This document shows, piece by piece, positions 9,439 through 21,042 of a stretch of DNA of 64,000 nt (its first letter is position 1; the number at the start of each line of letters is the position of its first letter). The notes under the pieces are model-generated. The model saw only the letters and a program-made list of their open reading frames with translations, was not told the origin of the DNA and searched no databases. Origin of the DNA: an uncultured Prochlorococcus sp. (lineage in GTDB: Bacteria > Cyanobacteriota > Cyanobacteriia > PCC-6307 > Cyanobiaceae); assembly GCA_902538515.1 (NCBI GenBank), contig CACBFH010000003.1, positions 23,244 through 87,243 of the forward strand. The letters run 5' to 3'. The position numbers were made by a program, and so were the translations under genes.

Positions 9439-10260
9439 TTAAACAGCAGAAGGGTATGTATTGCTTACCTCGAGATTTTCTATAGGCAATTGAGCTAAAC
9501 CTCCATCAGGAATTATTCTTTTAATTTGAATTGGGCCATATAGTGAATTAATTTGTTTAATTTCAATTTTATTTTCAGATGATAAAAATAACAAAGCCCA
9601 AAAGACTCCAAGACGATCTTTATCTAAATCATTTTTAACAACTGTTTGCCATTTCTCAACTAAATATTCAAAATCTGTCCACTGTAACGCTTTTTCCCAC
9701 CCATCAATAAATTTACCTAATGCCTTAGTGGTTTCGGGTAGTTTCTCCCGATGGGCTAATGATTTCACTTGGGAAATTAAAGCCTTATCAGAATATTTTT
9801 TATTTCTTTTTCTCTTCATAAGCATAAGATCCTGAGTTTCTATAACTTCAGCGATAGACTCCAACTGACTAACCAGTTCTCCCAGGGTTGTTGTACGTTG
9901 AAGAATTGGTTGTGCTATGGATCTCCTTCTAAGATATTTTTCAGGATATTTTGGAATATCAAATTCTTGATCAATCCACTCTTGATCTTCCACACTAAAA
10001 TTATCTTCAAAATCTGAAGAATTTTCTCTAAAAACATCAGATTCCAAAACTTGAGCCTTTAAATTAACTAGTACGGAAGCAGCAAAAAAAGCCTCGCTCG
10101 TCTCAGATAAATCCTTGTGATATGAATTTTGACTATTTGATTTGGTTCCGATATTTTGTGAATATTGCTCTAAAAAGCTATCTATTACATTTATTACATC
10201 AATATCCCATGGATCAAGATCACCTTTACCAGCAGCATCTTGAAGAAACTTAATCAACAA
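9439..10260 (-). CDS. scpA: Segregation and condensation protein A
   Basis: Kleisin subunit that bridges SMC heads with ScpB for chromosome condensation. The N-terminal segment FLQDAAGKGDLDPWDIDVINVIDSFLEQY and the helical SEAFFAASVLVNLKAQVLES match cyanobacterial ScpA; a winged-helix-like C-terminus follows (KDRLGVFWALLFLSSENKIE). The computed start is a TTG at 10260, but the frame stays open upstream to about 10326 and reads SIDKQQLGPR immediately before LLIKFLQDAA. That segment resembles the N-terminus of cyanobacterial homologues as I remember them, yet no ATG, GTG or TTG is available there. The true start may therefore be a rare codon (ATA/ATT) upstream, or the frame may contain an error. 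Confidence 0.85.
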   Translation of the reverse strand: MLIKFLQDAAGKGDLDPWDIDVINVIDSFLEQYSQNIGTKSNSQNSYHKDLSETSEAFFAASVLVNLKAQVLESDVFRENSSDFEDNFSVEDQEWIDQEFDIPKYPEKYLRRRSIAQPILQRTTTLGELVSQLESIAEVIETQDLMLMKRKRNKKYSDKALISQVKSLAHREKLPETTKALGKFIDGWEKALQWTDFEYLVEKWQTVVKNDLDKDRLGVFWALLFLSSENKIEIKQINSLYGPIQIKRIIPDGGLAQLPIENLEVSNTYPSAV

Positions 10261-10383
10261 TCTGGGGCCTAATTGTTGCTTATCAATGGATTTGGAATGA
10301 TGTATTTTAAAGTGGCAAATATCTACTTATAAGATATCTTCTTAATTATTTAATGCCAAACAATATTGCATTAATTTAAAAAA

Positions 10384-12024
10384 TTATATTTTTGGAGCTT
10401 TTAGAATATCATTTTTTTTAGTTCCTGAAAAAATATTTGTTTTAACAGCGCTTTTAACAGCAGTTAAATCTCTATCAACTAGGTTATTAATAGATGCAAG
10501 ATAACTTTCAGTTACTAATCTTGGATATAGACCTATTCCAATTATCGGCAACAGTAAACAAGCAATAATATAAACTTCCCTCGGCTCTGCATCTATCAGT
10601 TTTCGTTCTTCTGTTAATTTAGGATTTTCTTTACCAAAGAAAATTTCTCTTAACATTGAGAGAAGATAAATAGGAGTAAGTATTACACCAATAGCAGCTA
10701 AAGATGCCATAACCACCCTAAAGGGAAGTGTATACACTTCATCAGTAACAAATCCTGTGAATACCATTAATTCAGATACAAATCCACTCATGCCAGGCAA
10801 AGCAAGGGAAGCAAGGGAACAAGCAGTCCAGAGAGCAAACATGATTCTCATTTTTTGTCCTACACCACTCATCTCATCCAGTTTAAGAGTCTTTGTTCTG
10901 TCATAGGTTGCACCAACAAGAAAAAACAAGCTTGCTCCAATCAATCCATGACTAACCATTTGTAGCATCGCTCCGCTTGTTCCAAGGCTACTAAAACTAC
11001 CTATTCCAATAAGCACAAAACCCATATGACTTATAGAACTATATGCAATTTTCCTTTTGAGATTTCTTTGCGCAAAAGACGTTAATGCAGCATAAATTAT
11101 ATTTACTACTCCCAAAACTATTAATAAAGGGGCAAATTGAGCATGAGCGACTGGTAATAATTGAGCATTAAATCTTAAAAGCGCGTATCCTCCCATCTTT
11201 AATAAAATTCCAGCTAAAAGCATATGAACAGGAGCTGTAGCCTCTCCATGCGCATCTGGAAGCCAAGTATGAAGGGGAACTATTGGGAGTTTTACTCCAA
11301 AAGCAATTAGGAGACCAATGTAACAGAATATTTGGAATTTTTGACCAAAATCTTGAGCTGCCAAATGCGAAAACTCAAAGTTAGGAATCCCAGTACCGTA
11401 GAAACCCATAGCCAATGCTGCCAAGAGGATAAATATAGAACTACCAGCTGTATAAATTATGAATTTTGTTGCTGCATATTGTCTGTTTTTGCCTCCCCAT
11501 ATAGCTAATAATAAATATACAGGAATTAACTCAAGCTCCCAAGTTAGAAAAAATAGAAGCATATCTTGTACCGCAAATACAGCGATTTGCCCACCATCCA
11601 TCACCAATATCAAAAAGAAAAATAGCTTTGGTTTGAACTTTACAGGCCATGCAGCTAGAACTGCTAAAGCAGTAATAAAACTAGTTAATAATATCAATGG
11701 CATCGAGATTCCATCAGCACCAACAGACCAAGTAAGACCTAAATCAGGCAGCCAACTAATTTTTTCTTTCAGTTGAACATTTTCATTGTTAATATCAAAT
11801 CCATTTATATATGATCCTACAGTTATTAAAAAAGTTATTAATGCAATAGACAAAGCGAACCATCTAACCTCTTTTCCGTTTCCTTTGTCTGGGAAAAAAG
11901 GTATCACAAAAGCAGCACCAATTGGAAACAAAATGGAGGCAGATAGCCAAGGAAAATTAGATAACCCAGCTCCTAAAGTCCCTAACATTTGTGTTGTAAA
12001 ATATGAAAATAAATAAATGCTCAA
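10384..12024 (-). CDS. ndhD: NDH-1 subunit 4 (NdhD1 type)
   Basis: Large antiporter-like membrane subunit of NDH-1. The 546 residues have about fourteen hydrophobic segments. Key features are the conserved Glu in [15 protein letters not shown], the discontinuous-helix region [26 protein letters not shown] (given as two parts: [15 protein letters not shown] then [11 protein letters not shown]), and [16 protein letters not shown]. It pairs with ndhF immediately upstream on the same strand, the arrangement for the respiratory/cyclic NDH-1L complex rather than the CO2-uptake forms, so NdhD1 is likely. Start ATG at 12024; the gap to ndhF is 84 bases. Confidence 0.95.
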   Translation of the reverse strand: MSIYLFSYFTTQMLGTLGAGLSNFPWLSASILFPIGAAFVIPFFPDKGNGKEVRWFALSIALITFLITVGSYINGFDINNENVQLKEKISWLPDLGLTWSVGADGISMPLILLTSFITALAVLAAWPVKFKPKLFFFLILVMDGGQIAVFAVQDMLLFFLTWELELIPVYLLLAIWGGKNRQYAATKFIIYTAGSSIFILLAALAMGFYGTGIPNFEFSHLAAQDFGQKFQIFCYIGLLIAFGVKLPIVPLHTWLPDAHGEATAPVHMLLAGILLKMGGYALLRFNAQLLPVAHAQFAPLLIVLGVVNIIYAALTSFAQRNLKRKIAYSSISHMGFVLIGIGSFSSLGTSGAMLQMVSHGLIGASLFFLVGATYDRTKTLKLDEMSGVGQKMRIMFALWTACSLASLALPGMSGFVSELMVFTGFVTDEVYTLPFRVVMASLAAIGVILTPIYLLSMLREIFFGKENPKLTEERKLIDAEPREVYIIACLLLPIIGIGLYPRLVTESYLASINNLVDRDLTAVKSAVKTNIFSGTKKNDILKAPKI

Positions 12025-12108
12025 TTTAATAATAATTTTGTCTTAAATAGAGTCTAGAAATTATCTGTATTTTTTCACCCAATAGACAGTGAAGACACAC
12101 AATTGTGA

Positions 12109-14130
12109 TTATGTTACTTGAGGAGATTGAAAACCAAATATTGCAACTAGTAAGATTACTCCTCCAAAAACAATAAGAGCGTAAAATTGAGCTCTACCAG
12201 TCTCAAAATATTTTAAACCTTCTCCACTGCCTAAAGTTACAAGTCCAGTAAGATTTACCACCCCGTCAACAACCTTAGAATCAACTTCTAAAACTTCTTT
12301 AGCAAGTTTTCTACTGCCTTTAACAAAAAGTTTTTCATTAATATCGTCAAGATACCATTTATTCGACAAAAATTGATTAATGGCAGGGAACTTTTCAGCA
12401 AATAAAACTGACAAATTAATTTTTTTCACAAAATATGCTTGATAAGCAATAATAATTCCAGCTGCTGCAATAAAAACTGAAGCTATAGCTAAAGGCAAAA
12501 ATTCTTTTATTTCAAAGGCTTTTGCAGCAATTTCTGCTTCTTCAGGATCTAATAAATTTGCAAGTTTACTGTCCCATGGAAGTCCCATAAAGCCGATGAT
12601 TAAAGAAGGCACAGCTAGAAATACTAAGGGAAAAGTCATTGACCAGGGAGATTCATGAATAGAACCATTTTCGTTATGATCCTCTTCATTTTCATCATCT
12701 AGATTTAATTTAGAAGCTATTAAAAGCTCTTTTTGCAATTCTTTGTTTTCTCCCCTGAAATCTCCTTCAAACGTCAAGAAATAAAGTCTAAACATATAAA
12801 AAGCAGTCATACCAGCGGTTAAAAGTCCTACAAACCAAAAAGCTGGGAATGAGATAAATGCATTTCCGAGTATCTCGTCTTTACTCCAAAATCCTGCCAA
12901 AGGTGGAATACCACTAATTGCTACACATCCTATTAAAAATGTTGTTGAGGTAAATGGCATTTTTTTTCTTAATCCGCCCATTAATCTCATATCTTGAGCC
13001 AATAGAGGCTGATGACCAACTACTTCTTCCATTGCATGTATTACAGAACCAGATCCCAGAAATAGCATTGCTTTAAAACAAGCATGAGTAACTAAATGGA
13101 AAATTCCTGCTATTGGAGCTCCACAACCCATCGCAAGCATCATGTAGCCAAGTTGGGAAACAGTGCTGTATGCTAAACCCTTTTTTAAATCCATCTGAGT
13201 CAAAGCTATAGAAGCTCCTAAAAAACAAGTAATAGTGCCAACTAAAGCAATAACGAACTGTATAGAAGGGAATATTGAATACAATGGTTGCAACCTAGCT
13301 ACTAAAAATATTCCTGCTGCGACCATTGTTGCTGCATGGATAAGTGCAGAAATCGGCGTCGGTCCTTCCATAGCATCAGGTAACCAAACATGAAGAGGAA
13401 ACTGCGCGGATTTTGCCATTGGTCCTAAAAAAACTAAAAAACAAAGAAGTAAGGCAGCCCAAATTGGTATTGAATGATCTGCTACTGATTGCGAAATTCC
13501 TGTAGCTATTTCATTAAAATCGAAACTATTAGTTGCCCAAAATAAGCCAAGAATGCCAAGTAATAAGCCAAAGTCACCAACTCTATTAACAACAAATGCT
13601 TTTTGCGCAGCGTGAGCAGCACCATCTCTTTCGTACCAAAAACCAACCAACAGGTAAGAACACATTCCAACCAATTCCCAAAAAACGTAAATCTCTAACA
13701 AATTTGGACTAACTATCAACCCCATCATTGAACTACTAAATAAAGCTAAGTAAGTAAAAAATCTTACGTAGCCCTTGTCATGAACCATATAACCATGTGA
13801 GTAAATCATTACCAGCAAAGTTATTGTGGTCACTAAAGCGAGCATTACACTACCCAAAGGATCAAGGACAAAGCCCATTGGGATCGTGAAATCACCAGCA
13901 TTAGCCCATACAAATAATTTTTCTACTGAATGATAACCGTTAACTTGTTCAATTAAAGCTTTATAACTAATGACCGTAGATATACCAACAAAGGAAATTA
14001 GACCTACAGAGACAATTTCTCTTGAGTTATTAATTATCTTGTTGATACTAATCAGCCCCAAACCAGAAAGCACTGCACCAATTAATGGGAAAACAGGAAT
14101 TATCCAGGCAATTTCTGAAGCTTGTAGCAT
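12109..14130 (-). CDS. ndhF: NDH-1 subunit 5 (NdhF1 type)
   Basis: Largest antiporter-like subunit of NDH-1, with about sixteen membrane segments and the C-terminal lateral helix that braces the membrane arm. Conserved features include FWELVGMCSYLLVGFWYER, VNRVGDFGLLLGILGLFW, FPLHVWLPDAMEGPTPISAL and LAYSTVSQLGYMMLAMG. The length of 673 fits marine NdhF1. A charged insertion (residues about 470-490, LDDENEEDHNENG) lies in a loop. It is the upstream partner of ndhD. The ATG at 14130 gives the canonical MLQASEIAWIIPVFPLIGA start. Confidence 0.95.
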   Translation of the reverse strand: MLQASEIAWIIPVFPLIGAVLSGLGLISINKIINNSREIVSVGLISFVGISTVISYKALIEQVNGYHSVEKLFVWANAGDFTIPMGFVLDPLGSVMLALVTTITLLVMIYSHGYMVHDKGYVRFFTYLALFSSSMMGLIVSPNLLEIYVFWELVGMCSYLLVGFWYERDGAAHAAQKAFVVNRVGDFGLLLGILGLFWATNSFDFNEIATGISQSVADHSIPIWAALLLCFLVFLGPMAKSAQFPLHVWLPDAMEGPTPISALIHAATMVAAGIFLVARLQPLYSIFPSIQFVIALVGTITCFLGASIALTQMDLKKGLAYSTVSQLGYMMLAMGCGAPIAGIFHLVTHACFKAMLFLGSGSVIHAMEEVVGHQPLLAQDMRLMGGLRKKMPFTSTTFLIGCVAISGIPPLAGFWSKDEILGNAFISFPAFWFVGLLTAGMTAFYMFRLYFLTFEGDFRGENKELQKELLIASKLNLDDENEEDHNENGSIHESPWSMTFPLVFLAVPSLIIGFMGLPWDSKLANLLDPEEAEIAAKAFEIKEFLPLAIASVFIAAAGIIIAYQAYFVKKINLSVLFAEKFPAINQFLSNKWYLDDINEKLFVKGSRKLAKEVLEVDSKVVDGVVNLTGLVTLGSGEGLKYFETGRAQFYALIVFGGVILLVAIFGFQSPQVT

Positions 14131-14162
14131 TTTTTTAAAACTGATAATTTGATTTTAAACTG

Positions 14163-14891
14163 TCAATTGAAAAATTCCGACAAAAATGATGAATTAAATG
14201 TTTTAACAGCAATATTTATGTATTGATGGGACCACCAAAGCACGCCTATTGCAATCAATATACCAACTTGAGATAACCTAAAAAATTCTTTAATTTTAAA
14301 TTCTTGCCTCCCTTGGAGTATTGCCAAAAAAGGAATTATGGAAGTATTTTTTTTAAAAATTTCAAATTCATCTCCAAATCTCTTAGCTAATCTCTTATCC
14401 CCATGCCAAATTGCAAAAAGGTGATGCAAAATTAAGCCAATAGAAGTTAACAATGTGAATGAAGTACCAATCCATAAAGTATGCGCAAAACACCAAATTA
14501 TCTGACCAAATGCTTGTGGATGTCTTGTTATTCTCATTATTCCGGTTCCGTAAATTCGCACCTTAGGTTTTAAAACCGACGGAATTTCCAACAAATTATA
14601 AGTAGCAGGATATAAAAATAAAAAACTAATGGCAGTTAAAAACCAAACTACTATAAAAACAAAATTATTTCCTTGGAAATTCCATAATCGGATTCCATCA
14701 TATCTATGAGCAAGAAAATAACTAATAAGGATAATTGCGGATGGCAAGCTTAAAGAAACAAAGCATAACCTCCATAATCTTGGTCCAATTATTGATTCAG
14801 CCTTAAATCTTAAAGCAGCTCCACCGCTATGGATTATTGCAAAAATCAAAATTAACAATAATATTATTAAAGAAGTTTGATGAGTCTCCAT
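14163..14891 (-). CDS. NnrU-family membrane protein, candidate 15-cis-zeta-carotene isomerase
   Basis: A 242-residue protein with about six or seven hydrophobic segments. The NnrU/Z-ISO features are seen: an early IHSGGAALR, then RITRHPQAFGQIIWCFAHTL and ILHHLFAIWHGDKRLAKRFG, giving several conserved histidines of the kind that bind haem b in Z-ISO. Plant Z-ISO isomerises the 15-cis bond of zeta-carotene between phytoene desaturase and zeta-carotene desaturase, and both desaturase genes are present in this window (16990 and 41141). The family call is good; the isomerase role is an inference from family and neighbourhood. It lies 33 bases upstream of ndhF on the same strand and is divergent from rbcR. 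Confidence 0.75.
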   Translation of the reverse strand: METHQTSLIILLLILIFAIIHSGGAALRFKAESIIGPRLWRLCFVSLSLPSAIILISYFLAHRYDGIRLWNFQGNNFVFIVVWFLTAISFLFLYPATYNLLEIPSVLKPKVRIYGTGIMRITRHPQAFGQIIWCFAHTLWIGTSFTLLTSIGLILHHLFAIWHGDKRLAKRFGDEFEIFKKNTSIIPFLAILQGRQEFKIKEFFRLSQVGILIAIGVLWWSHQYINIAVKTFNSSFLSEFFN

Positions 14892-14980
14892 AAATTTAGA
14901 ATTTTAAATATTCAGGTAATTTAATTCTTAACAAGAATACTTCTAAGCATTAGAATTATAGATAATTGTAGATACAATAA

Positions 14981-15931
14981 ATGCAAGAATTACCATTTAC
15001 TCTCGACCAATTAAGAATATTAAAAGCTATTGCCGCTCAAGGAAGTTTTAAAAAAGCTGCAGATTTATTGTACGTAACACAACCTGCTGTAAGTTTGCAG
15101 ATACAAAACTTGGAGAAACAGCTTGAAATAACAATTTTTGATAGAGGTGGTAGAAAAGCTCTTCTAACTGAAGCAGGAAGACTTCTTTTGGATTATTGTG
15201 AACGAATTTTGAATCAATGCGACGAAGCTTGCAAAGCTATCGAAGACTTGAATAGTTTAAACGGTGGAACACTTGTAATTGGAGCCAGTCAAACAACAGG
15301 AACTTATTTAATGCCAAGGATGATAGGACTTTTCAGACAAAAATATCCTGATGTATCTGTTCAACTTCAAGTTCATAGTACTAGAAGAACTGGATGGAGT
15401 GTTGCCAATGGACAAATTGATCTAGCAATCATAGGAGGACAATTACCTGGTGATTTAGAAAATTTGCTTCAAGTAATACCATATGCAACAGATGAATTAG
15501 CACTTGTTTTACCCTCAAAACACCCACTTTCTAATAAAAAAGAACTTTTAAAAGAAGACTTATATAAATTAAATTTCGTAAAATTGGACTCTCAGTCTAC
15601 AACAAGAAAAGTTGTTGATAAACTACTTCAAGATTCTGGACTAGACATTCAAAGATTAAAAATTGAGATGGAACTTAACTCTCTTGAAGCAATCAAAAAT
15701 GCCGTCCAATCAGGCCTTGGAGCTTCTTTTTTACCTGTTGTTTCTATTGAAAGAGAACTAGCTGCTGGAACAATCCACAAAGCATTCGTCGCTGATTTAG
15801 AGGTTAAAAGAGAATTAAAATTAATTACTAATCCTTCAAGATACACTTCCAGGGCATCAGAAGTGTTTAAGAAAAACATTTTGCCTCAATTTGCCAGTTT
15901 AGAAAGCCCATTAAGACAATCACAAATTTGA
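14981..15931 (+). CDS. rbcR: LysR-type regulator RbcR (CbbR/Ycf30)
   Basis: LysR-type transcription factor. The N-terminal winged HTH spans residues 1-65 ([49 protein letters not shown]), followed by a two-lobe effector domain with the strong [18 protein letters not shown] segment typical of CbbR/RbcR proteins. The 316-residue length is right. Homologues sense carbon metabolites and control RuBisCO and carbon-concentrating genes. Its location beside ndhF fits the recurrent ndhF-rbcR neighbourhood in marine picocyanobacteria. The stop codon abuts the convergent DUF3172 gene. Confidence 0.9.
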   Translation: MQELPFTLDQLRILKAIAAQGSFKKAADLLYVTQPAVSLQIQNLEKQLEITIFDRGGRKALLTEAGRLLLDYCERILNQCDEACKAIEDLNSLNGGTLVIGASQTTGTYLMPRMIGLFRQKYPDVSVQLQVHSTRRTGWSVANGQIDLAIIGGQLPGDLENLLQVIPYATDELALVLPSKHPLSNKKELLKEDLYKLNFVKLDSQSTTRKVVDKLLQDSGLDIQRLKIEMELNSLEAIKNAVQSGLGASFLPVVSIERELAAGTIHKAFVADLEVKRELKLITNPSRYTSRASEVFKKNILPQFASLESPLRQSQI

Positions 15932-16555
15932 TCAAAACTGAATTGCTTCTTTATTAATACCTACTCCTCCATCTTCGGCTTGCCCATCACCCTTAATTAT
16001 AAATTTATTTTCATTGACATCTGTTTGATAAACGCATTTAACTATTGGTTTATCTCGTATAGAACCGATGTAAGCAAATGTATTCATTCTTTGCTTACAT
16101 TCTCTTACATCTTCATTACTAATTGCTCCTTGTTTCTGCAAAACTGTCCAATTTTCTCTCCTAATCACGCAACCTGGCTGAAGAGCTGGTTGCGTAACGA
16201 AACTCGTGGATGGATTCAAAGTTGTATACATTTCAACATCAATGACAAAAGCACTTGCTCCCCATTGTCTACAAAATTCTGGATCTGGGACCGCCATATC
16301 TAATTGTTGCTGACTGGCTATATTGCCCTGTCCACCATCGGTTGTACTGGTGATTGCGCTCCCAATACCAACTCCTAAAATTAATACTCCAGCAAGAACA
16401 GCTATAGTCCCTGTGTTGAAGTTAATTTTTTGTTCAGAAGAAGCAGGCAATCTATTGTTTCTTTGTCCATATGAATCCAAGTCTCTTGGATTTGAAGAGT
16501 AATAATTTCTATTTGAGCCTCTCCTTGGACTTCTTTTTGAGGGTGGTCTATTCAC
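15932..16555 (-). CDS. DUF3172 membrane-anchored protein
   Basis: A 207-residue protein with a basic, Arg/Ser/Asn-rich cytoplasmic head (residues 1-45), one transmembrane helix (about 48-68, [19 protein letters not shown]), and a C-terminal globular domain with four cysteines: [35 protein letters not shown] and VKCVYQTD. This pattern matches the cyanobacterial DUF3172 family. The function is unknown; the paired cysteines suggest a folded extracytoplasmic (lumenal or periplasmic) domain. It overlaps ndhM by 4 bases at its start, so it is coupled to ndhM. Confidence 0.8.
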   Translation of the reverse strand: MNRPPSKRSPRRGSNRNYYSSNPRDLDSYGQRNNRLPASSEQKINFNTGTIAVLAGVLILGVGIGSAITSTTDGGQGNIASQQQLDMAVPDPEFCRQWGASAFVIDVEMYTTLNPSTSFVTQPALQPGCVIRRENWTVLQKQGAISNEDVRECKQRMNTFAYIGSIRDKPIVKCVYQTDVNENKFIIKGDGQAEDGGVGINKEAIQF

Positions 16556-16899
16556 AGGACTTCATTTGTCTTTGGTAAACCCATAGAGTAATTCATTACT
16601 CTACAATCTGGGTTATAACTTAATTGACCACTTTGAAGCAAAAATTTAATAAAACCTTCAATCTCTGATCCTATTTTTCGTAGTTCATAATCATCTAAAT
16701 TCTTTCCCACTCTCTCCTTTATTAATTCCTTAAATTTGTCATTTATTTTGGCTAAGGAATCTTGGTTCCAAATAAATTCGTTATCGGGATCTATATCAAG
16801 AGTCAGTTTGTTGGGATGAAATTGTAATTTTTGATCAACCACTTCAGCCGTAAAAATTCTTACATGACGAGTTGTTGATTTTAAAAGCATTTTTTCCAT
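16552..16899 (-). CDS. ndhM: NDH-1 subunit M
   Basis: Oxygenic-photosynthesis-specific subunit of NDH-1, located on the hydrophilic arm. The 115 residues begin [20 protein letters not shown], a near-invariant NdhM signature, followed by [13 protein letters not shown] and the C-terminal [18 protein letters not shown]. It is soluble, without a membrane segment. It is placed upstream of, and overlapping, the DUF3172 gene on the minus strand, and is divergent from pds with a 90-base gap. Confidence 0.93.
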   Translation of the reverse strand: MEKMLLKSTTRHVRIFTAEVVDQKLQFHPNKLTLDIDPDNEFIWNQDSLAKINDKFKELIKERVGKNLDDYELRKIGSEIEGFIKFLLQSGQLSYNPDCRVMNYSMGLPKTNEVL

Positions 16900-16947
16900 A
16901 ATTTTGCGAAATAATCAACGAAAAAAACAATAATGTTCTAACTTTAA

Positions 16948-18387
<1,440 letters not shown>

Positions 18388-18422
18388 AACATTTTAAAAT
18401 TTCAAATTTCAGCTAAAACTTT

Positions 18423-19331
18423 TTGAAAAATTCAATTGCTCAACTAGATCAAGCATATGAGATATGCCGTAAAGAAACTCAACAATGGGCTAAAACTTTT
18501 TACTTGGGAACTCTCCTACTACCACTAGAAAAAAGAAAAGCTATTTGGGCAATTTATGTATGGTGCAGAAGAACAGATGAAATAATGGATAGCAAAGAAG
18601 CTTCAACTAAGTCACAAGATGAGCTTTCAGATAACCTAGATGAATGGGAAGAAAATACAAAAAATGTTTTTAAAGGAAATATTAAATCTGAATTAGATTC
18701 AGTTTTATTAGATACCATCGAAAAATACCCGCAAAGTATTCAACCTTATCTAGATATGATCGATGGTCAGAGAATGGATCTTAATAAATTTAGATACAAA
18801 GACTTTAATGAATTAAAACTTTATTGTTATAGAGTTGCAGGTACCGTTGGTTTAATGACCCAGAATGTTATGGGCATTGATAGTGCTTATACATCAGCAC
18901 CATGGAGTACAAAGCCCGACCCCTCTGATGCAGCTATTGCTTTGGGAATAGCTAATCAATTAACGAACATCTTGAGAGATGTTGGAGAAGATAGAGAAAG
19001 GGGCAGAATTTACTTACCTCAAGAAGATATTAAAGAATTTAATTATTCTGAAGAAAAACTTTTAAAAGGAGAAATAAATAATCAGTGGAAAAAGTTGATG
19101 AAATTTCAATTATCAAGGGCCAGAGATTGGTTCCAAAAATCAGAGGACGGAATAAAGTGGCTTTCTTCTGATGCAAGATGGCCGGTTTGGACATCTTTGC
19201 GTTTGTACAGAGGGATACTAGATTCTATTGAAAGATTAGATTATGATGTATTTAATAATAGGGCTTTCGTAAAAAATTCAGTAAAAGCTTTTGAGATTCC
19301 TATATCTTTTCTAATTTCACGGATTAAATAG
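18423..19331 (+). CDS. crtB: Phytoene synthase
   Basis: Condenses two geranylgeranyl diphosphates to phytoene, the first committed step of carotenoid synthesis. The two aspartate-rich motifs are DEIMD (in VWCRRTDEIMDSK) and DVGED (in QLTNILRDVGEDRERGRIYL), with the substrate loop YCYRVAGTVGLM between them. The 302 residues are a normal length. The start is assigned to the TTG at 18423. It lies downstream of pds and converges with the RRM gene, whose stop codon abuts its own. Confidence 0.96.
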   Translation: MKNSIAQLDQAYEICRKETQQWAKTFYLGTLLLPLEKRKAIWAIYVWCRRTDEIMDSKEASTKSQDELSDNLDEWEENTKNVFKGNIKSELDSVLLDTIEKYPQSIQPYLDMIDGQRMDLNKFRYKDFNELKLYCYRVAGTVGLMTQNVMGIDSAYTSAPWSTKPDPSDAAIALGIANQLTNILRDVGEDRERGRIYLPQEDIKEFNYSEEKLLKGEINNQWKKLMKFQLSRARDWFQKSEDGIKWLSSDARWPVWTSLRLYRGILDSIERLDYDVFNNRAFVKNSVKAFEIPISFLISRIK

Positions 19332-19751
19332 CTAAGCTGGTGTCTTCTGGTTAGCCAATAAATCTTTTAATTTAGATAGTTCTCCAGCCCATCTTGGATC
19401 AGGAGCTTCGAGGTTAGGAGCATCGCTATGAACAATCTTCTTAAAATCTTTCTTCTTCTTATTTTTATTTAAGTTTCCGCTATTTCTTTTATTTGAAGCA
19501 GAATCTTTCTTTTCTGAGAGCTCAACTCTTAATTTAGATCCATTAAATTCAAAACCATTTAATTTTTGAATTACTAAATTAGCATTTTCTTCATTGTTAG
19601 TTGTTGCGAAACCAAACCCTCGGCATTCCTTCGTTTCTTTATCTAAAACCGCTTTAAACCTAATTGAATCAGAAACTGATTTTAAAATGGTATCAAATTC
19701 TTTTGGATTAAATCCTTGTGGTAAGTTGCCAATGTAAATGCGAATGCTCAT
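19332..19751 (-). CDS. RRM-type RNA-binding protein
   Basis: Single RNA recognition motif with a basic tail. RNP2 is IRIYIGNLP (residues 3-11) and RNP1 is ECRGFGFATT (about 46-55), followed by a Lys-rich linker (NKNKKKKDFKK) and a C-terminal APDPRWAGELSKLKDLL helix. Cyanobacterial Rbp proteins of this kind bind mRNAs, often those for photosynthetic membrane proteins, and respond to cold. The frame stays open to an ATG at 19793, but the ATG at 19751 gives MSIRIYIGN, the family start, and is preferred. The protein has 139 residues. Confidence 0.88.
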   Translation of the reverse strand: MSIRIYIGNLPQGFNPKEFDTILKSVSDSIRFKAVLDKETKECRGFGFATTNNEENANLVIQKLNGFEFNGSKLRVELSEKKDSASNKRNSGNLNKNKKKKDFKKIVHSDAPNLEAPDPRWAGELSKLKDLLANQKTPA

Positions 19752-19810
19752 AAATTTTTTAAAAATGATTTTGAAGTCTGAACTGTGAAACAAAACTAAG
19801 CTATGTGTAT

Positions 19811-21028
19811 TTAATCACATTTTGGCGCATTTTGTTCAATCCATTGCTTAGCTTTAAAAATTGCTTCATCAAAATTATTCAATCTTTTGTATGCAAGCTC
19901 CTTTGAAAGATAATTTAAAAGCTCTCCTAAGACAGGTCCGTCCTTAATTTTGAAATTTTTTTTGATTACATCACCATTTATTAAATTCGAGGGATGGAAT
20001 AATTTATCATCTTTGTCACGCCATCTCTGTAACCAATCGAAGCGTAAATTTTCGGGTAAATAAAAAATAAAAGATGGAAGAAACATCTCTAACTCTTGAT
20101 GTAATTCAAATATTTCTAATTCATTAAACTCCTCGATACTTTTTTTCTTCAAAAGATAATGCCACTTTCTCAATAACTTTATTTTTGCAATTTCGACTTT
20201 ACTAAATTTAAGTTTCTCTAAGGATACTTCATCTAATATTTGGCTAATAAAAAATAATGGTAAAAATTTTTCCTTTTCATTCTTGTTGAGTTCTGAATAA
20301 TTAATTTTCTGCAACTCCAAAAAAAACGAATCTTTATATAGATCATCAGAACCAAATATATTTAATTTTTTTACAAAAGTTACAGCCTCAAGAGCATTTG
20401 TTCCATTTACTATTCTATATATTTCATAATTAATCCTCTCTTTGGCAACTAGATATAATTTCTCTTTATTTCTTTTTATAAATGTAATTAACTTTGGATC
20501 AATTTGAAAATGTAATTCCGAAACAAATCGAAAACATCTTAATATTCGCAACGGATCTTTCAATAAATTTTCCTCTGAATAAGTTCTTAGCAAAGAAAGT
20601 TCTAGATCTTTTAGGCCATTAAATGGATCCAATAAACACTTCTTTTCAAATAAAAAAGCAATTGAATTAATCGATAAATCCCTCTTACTCAAATCTCCTT
20701 CGATCGTGGATGAGACTTGATTAGCAATATCAATATATATACCGTTGAGAATAATTCTTACCACTTTTCTTTTTTTATCTAAAATTATCAATTTAGATTC
20801 AATATTCTCTGAAATCTTCTTCCCAATTTCGATTGCATCCAAAGGTACTACAATATCAACATCAATTTTTTCATTAAATCTTCTCAAAATAATATCTCTT
20901 ATGTATCCACCAACCAAATATGAACCTTTAGGTAAAAAAGGGAGTATCGAATTCCACTTTTGAATTCTTAGACTTGTTTCTAATTCATCAATTATTAGTG
21001 TATGATCAGTTAAAATATTAGATTTCAT
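19811..21028 (-). CDS. cca: CCA tRNA nucleotidyltransferase
   Basis: Adds or repairs the 3'-CCA of tRNAs. The class II polymerase head is seen: YLVGGYIRDIILRR (residues 36-49), then the catalytic DVDIVVP, followed by the DLSKRDLSINSIAFLF motif and LKDPLRILRCFRFVSEL. The C-terminal half is helical and more divergent. The length of 405 fits the cyanobacterial enzyme. Its start codon is only 14 bases from the divergent ycf34 start. A 72-codon ORF on the opposite strand is a shadow. Confidence 0.92.
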   Translation of the reverse strand: MKSNILTDHTLIIDELETSLRIQKWNSILPFLPKGSYLVGGYIRDIILRRFNEKIDVDIVVPLDAIEIGKKISENIESKLIILDKKRKVVRIILNGIYIDIANQVSSTIEGDLSKRDLSINSIAFLFEKKCLLDPFNGLKDLELSLLRTYSEENLLKDPLRILRCFRFVSELHFQIDPKLITFIKRNKEKLYLVAKERINYEIYRIVNGTNALEAVTFVKKLNIFGSDDLYKDSFFLELQKINYSELNKNEKEKFLPLFFISQILDEVSLEKLKFSKVEIAKIKLLRKWHYLLKKKSIEEFNELEIFELHQELEMFLPSFIFYLPENLRFDWLQRWRDKDDKLFHPSNLINGDVIKKNFKIKDGPVLGELLNYLSKELAYKRLNNFDEAIFKAKQWIEQNAPKCD

Positions 21029-21042
21029 TTATTTTATTAATT

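Noticed and set aside
11459..12016. Two plus-strand ORFs inside ndhD
   Set aside because: Antisense to conserved transmembrane coding sequence, with no family resemblance.
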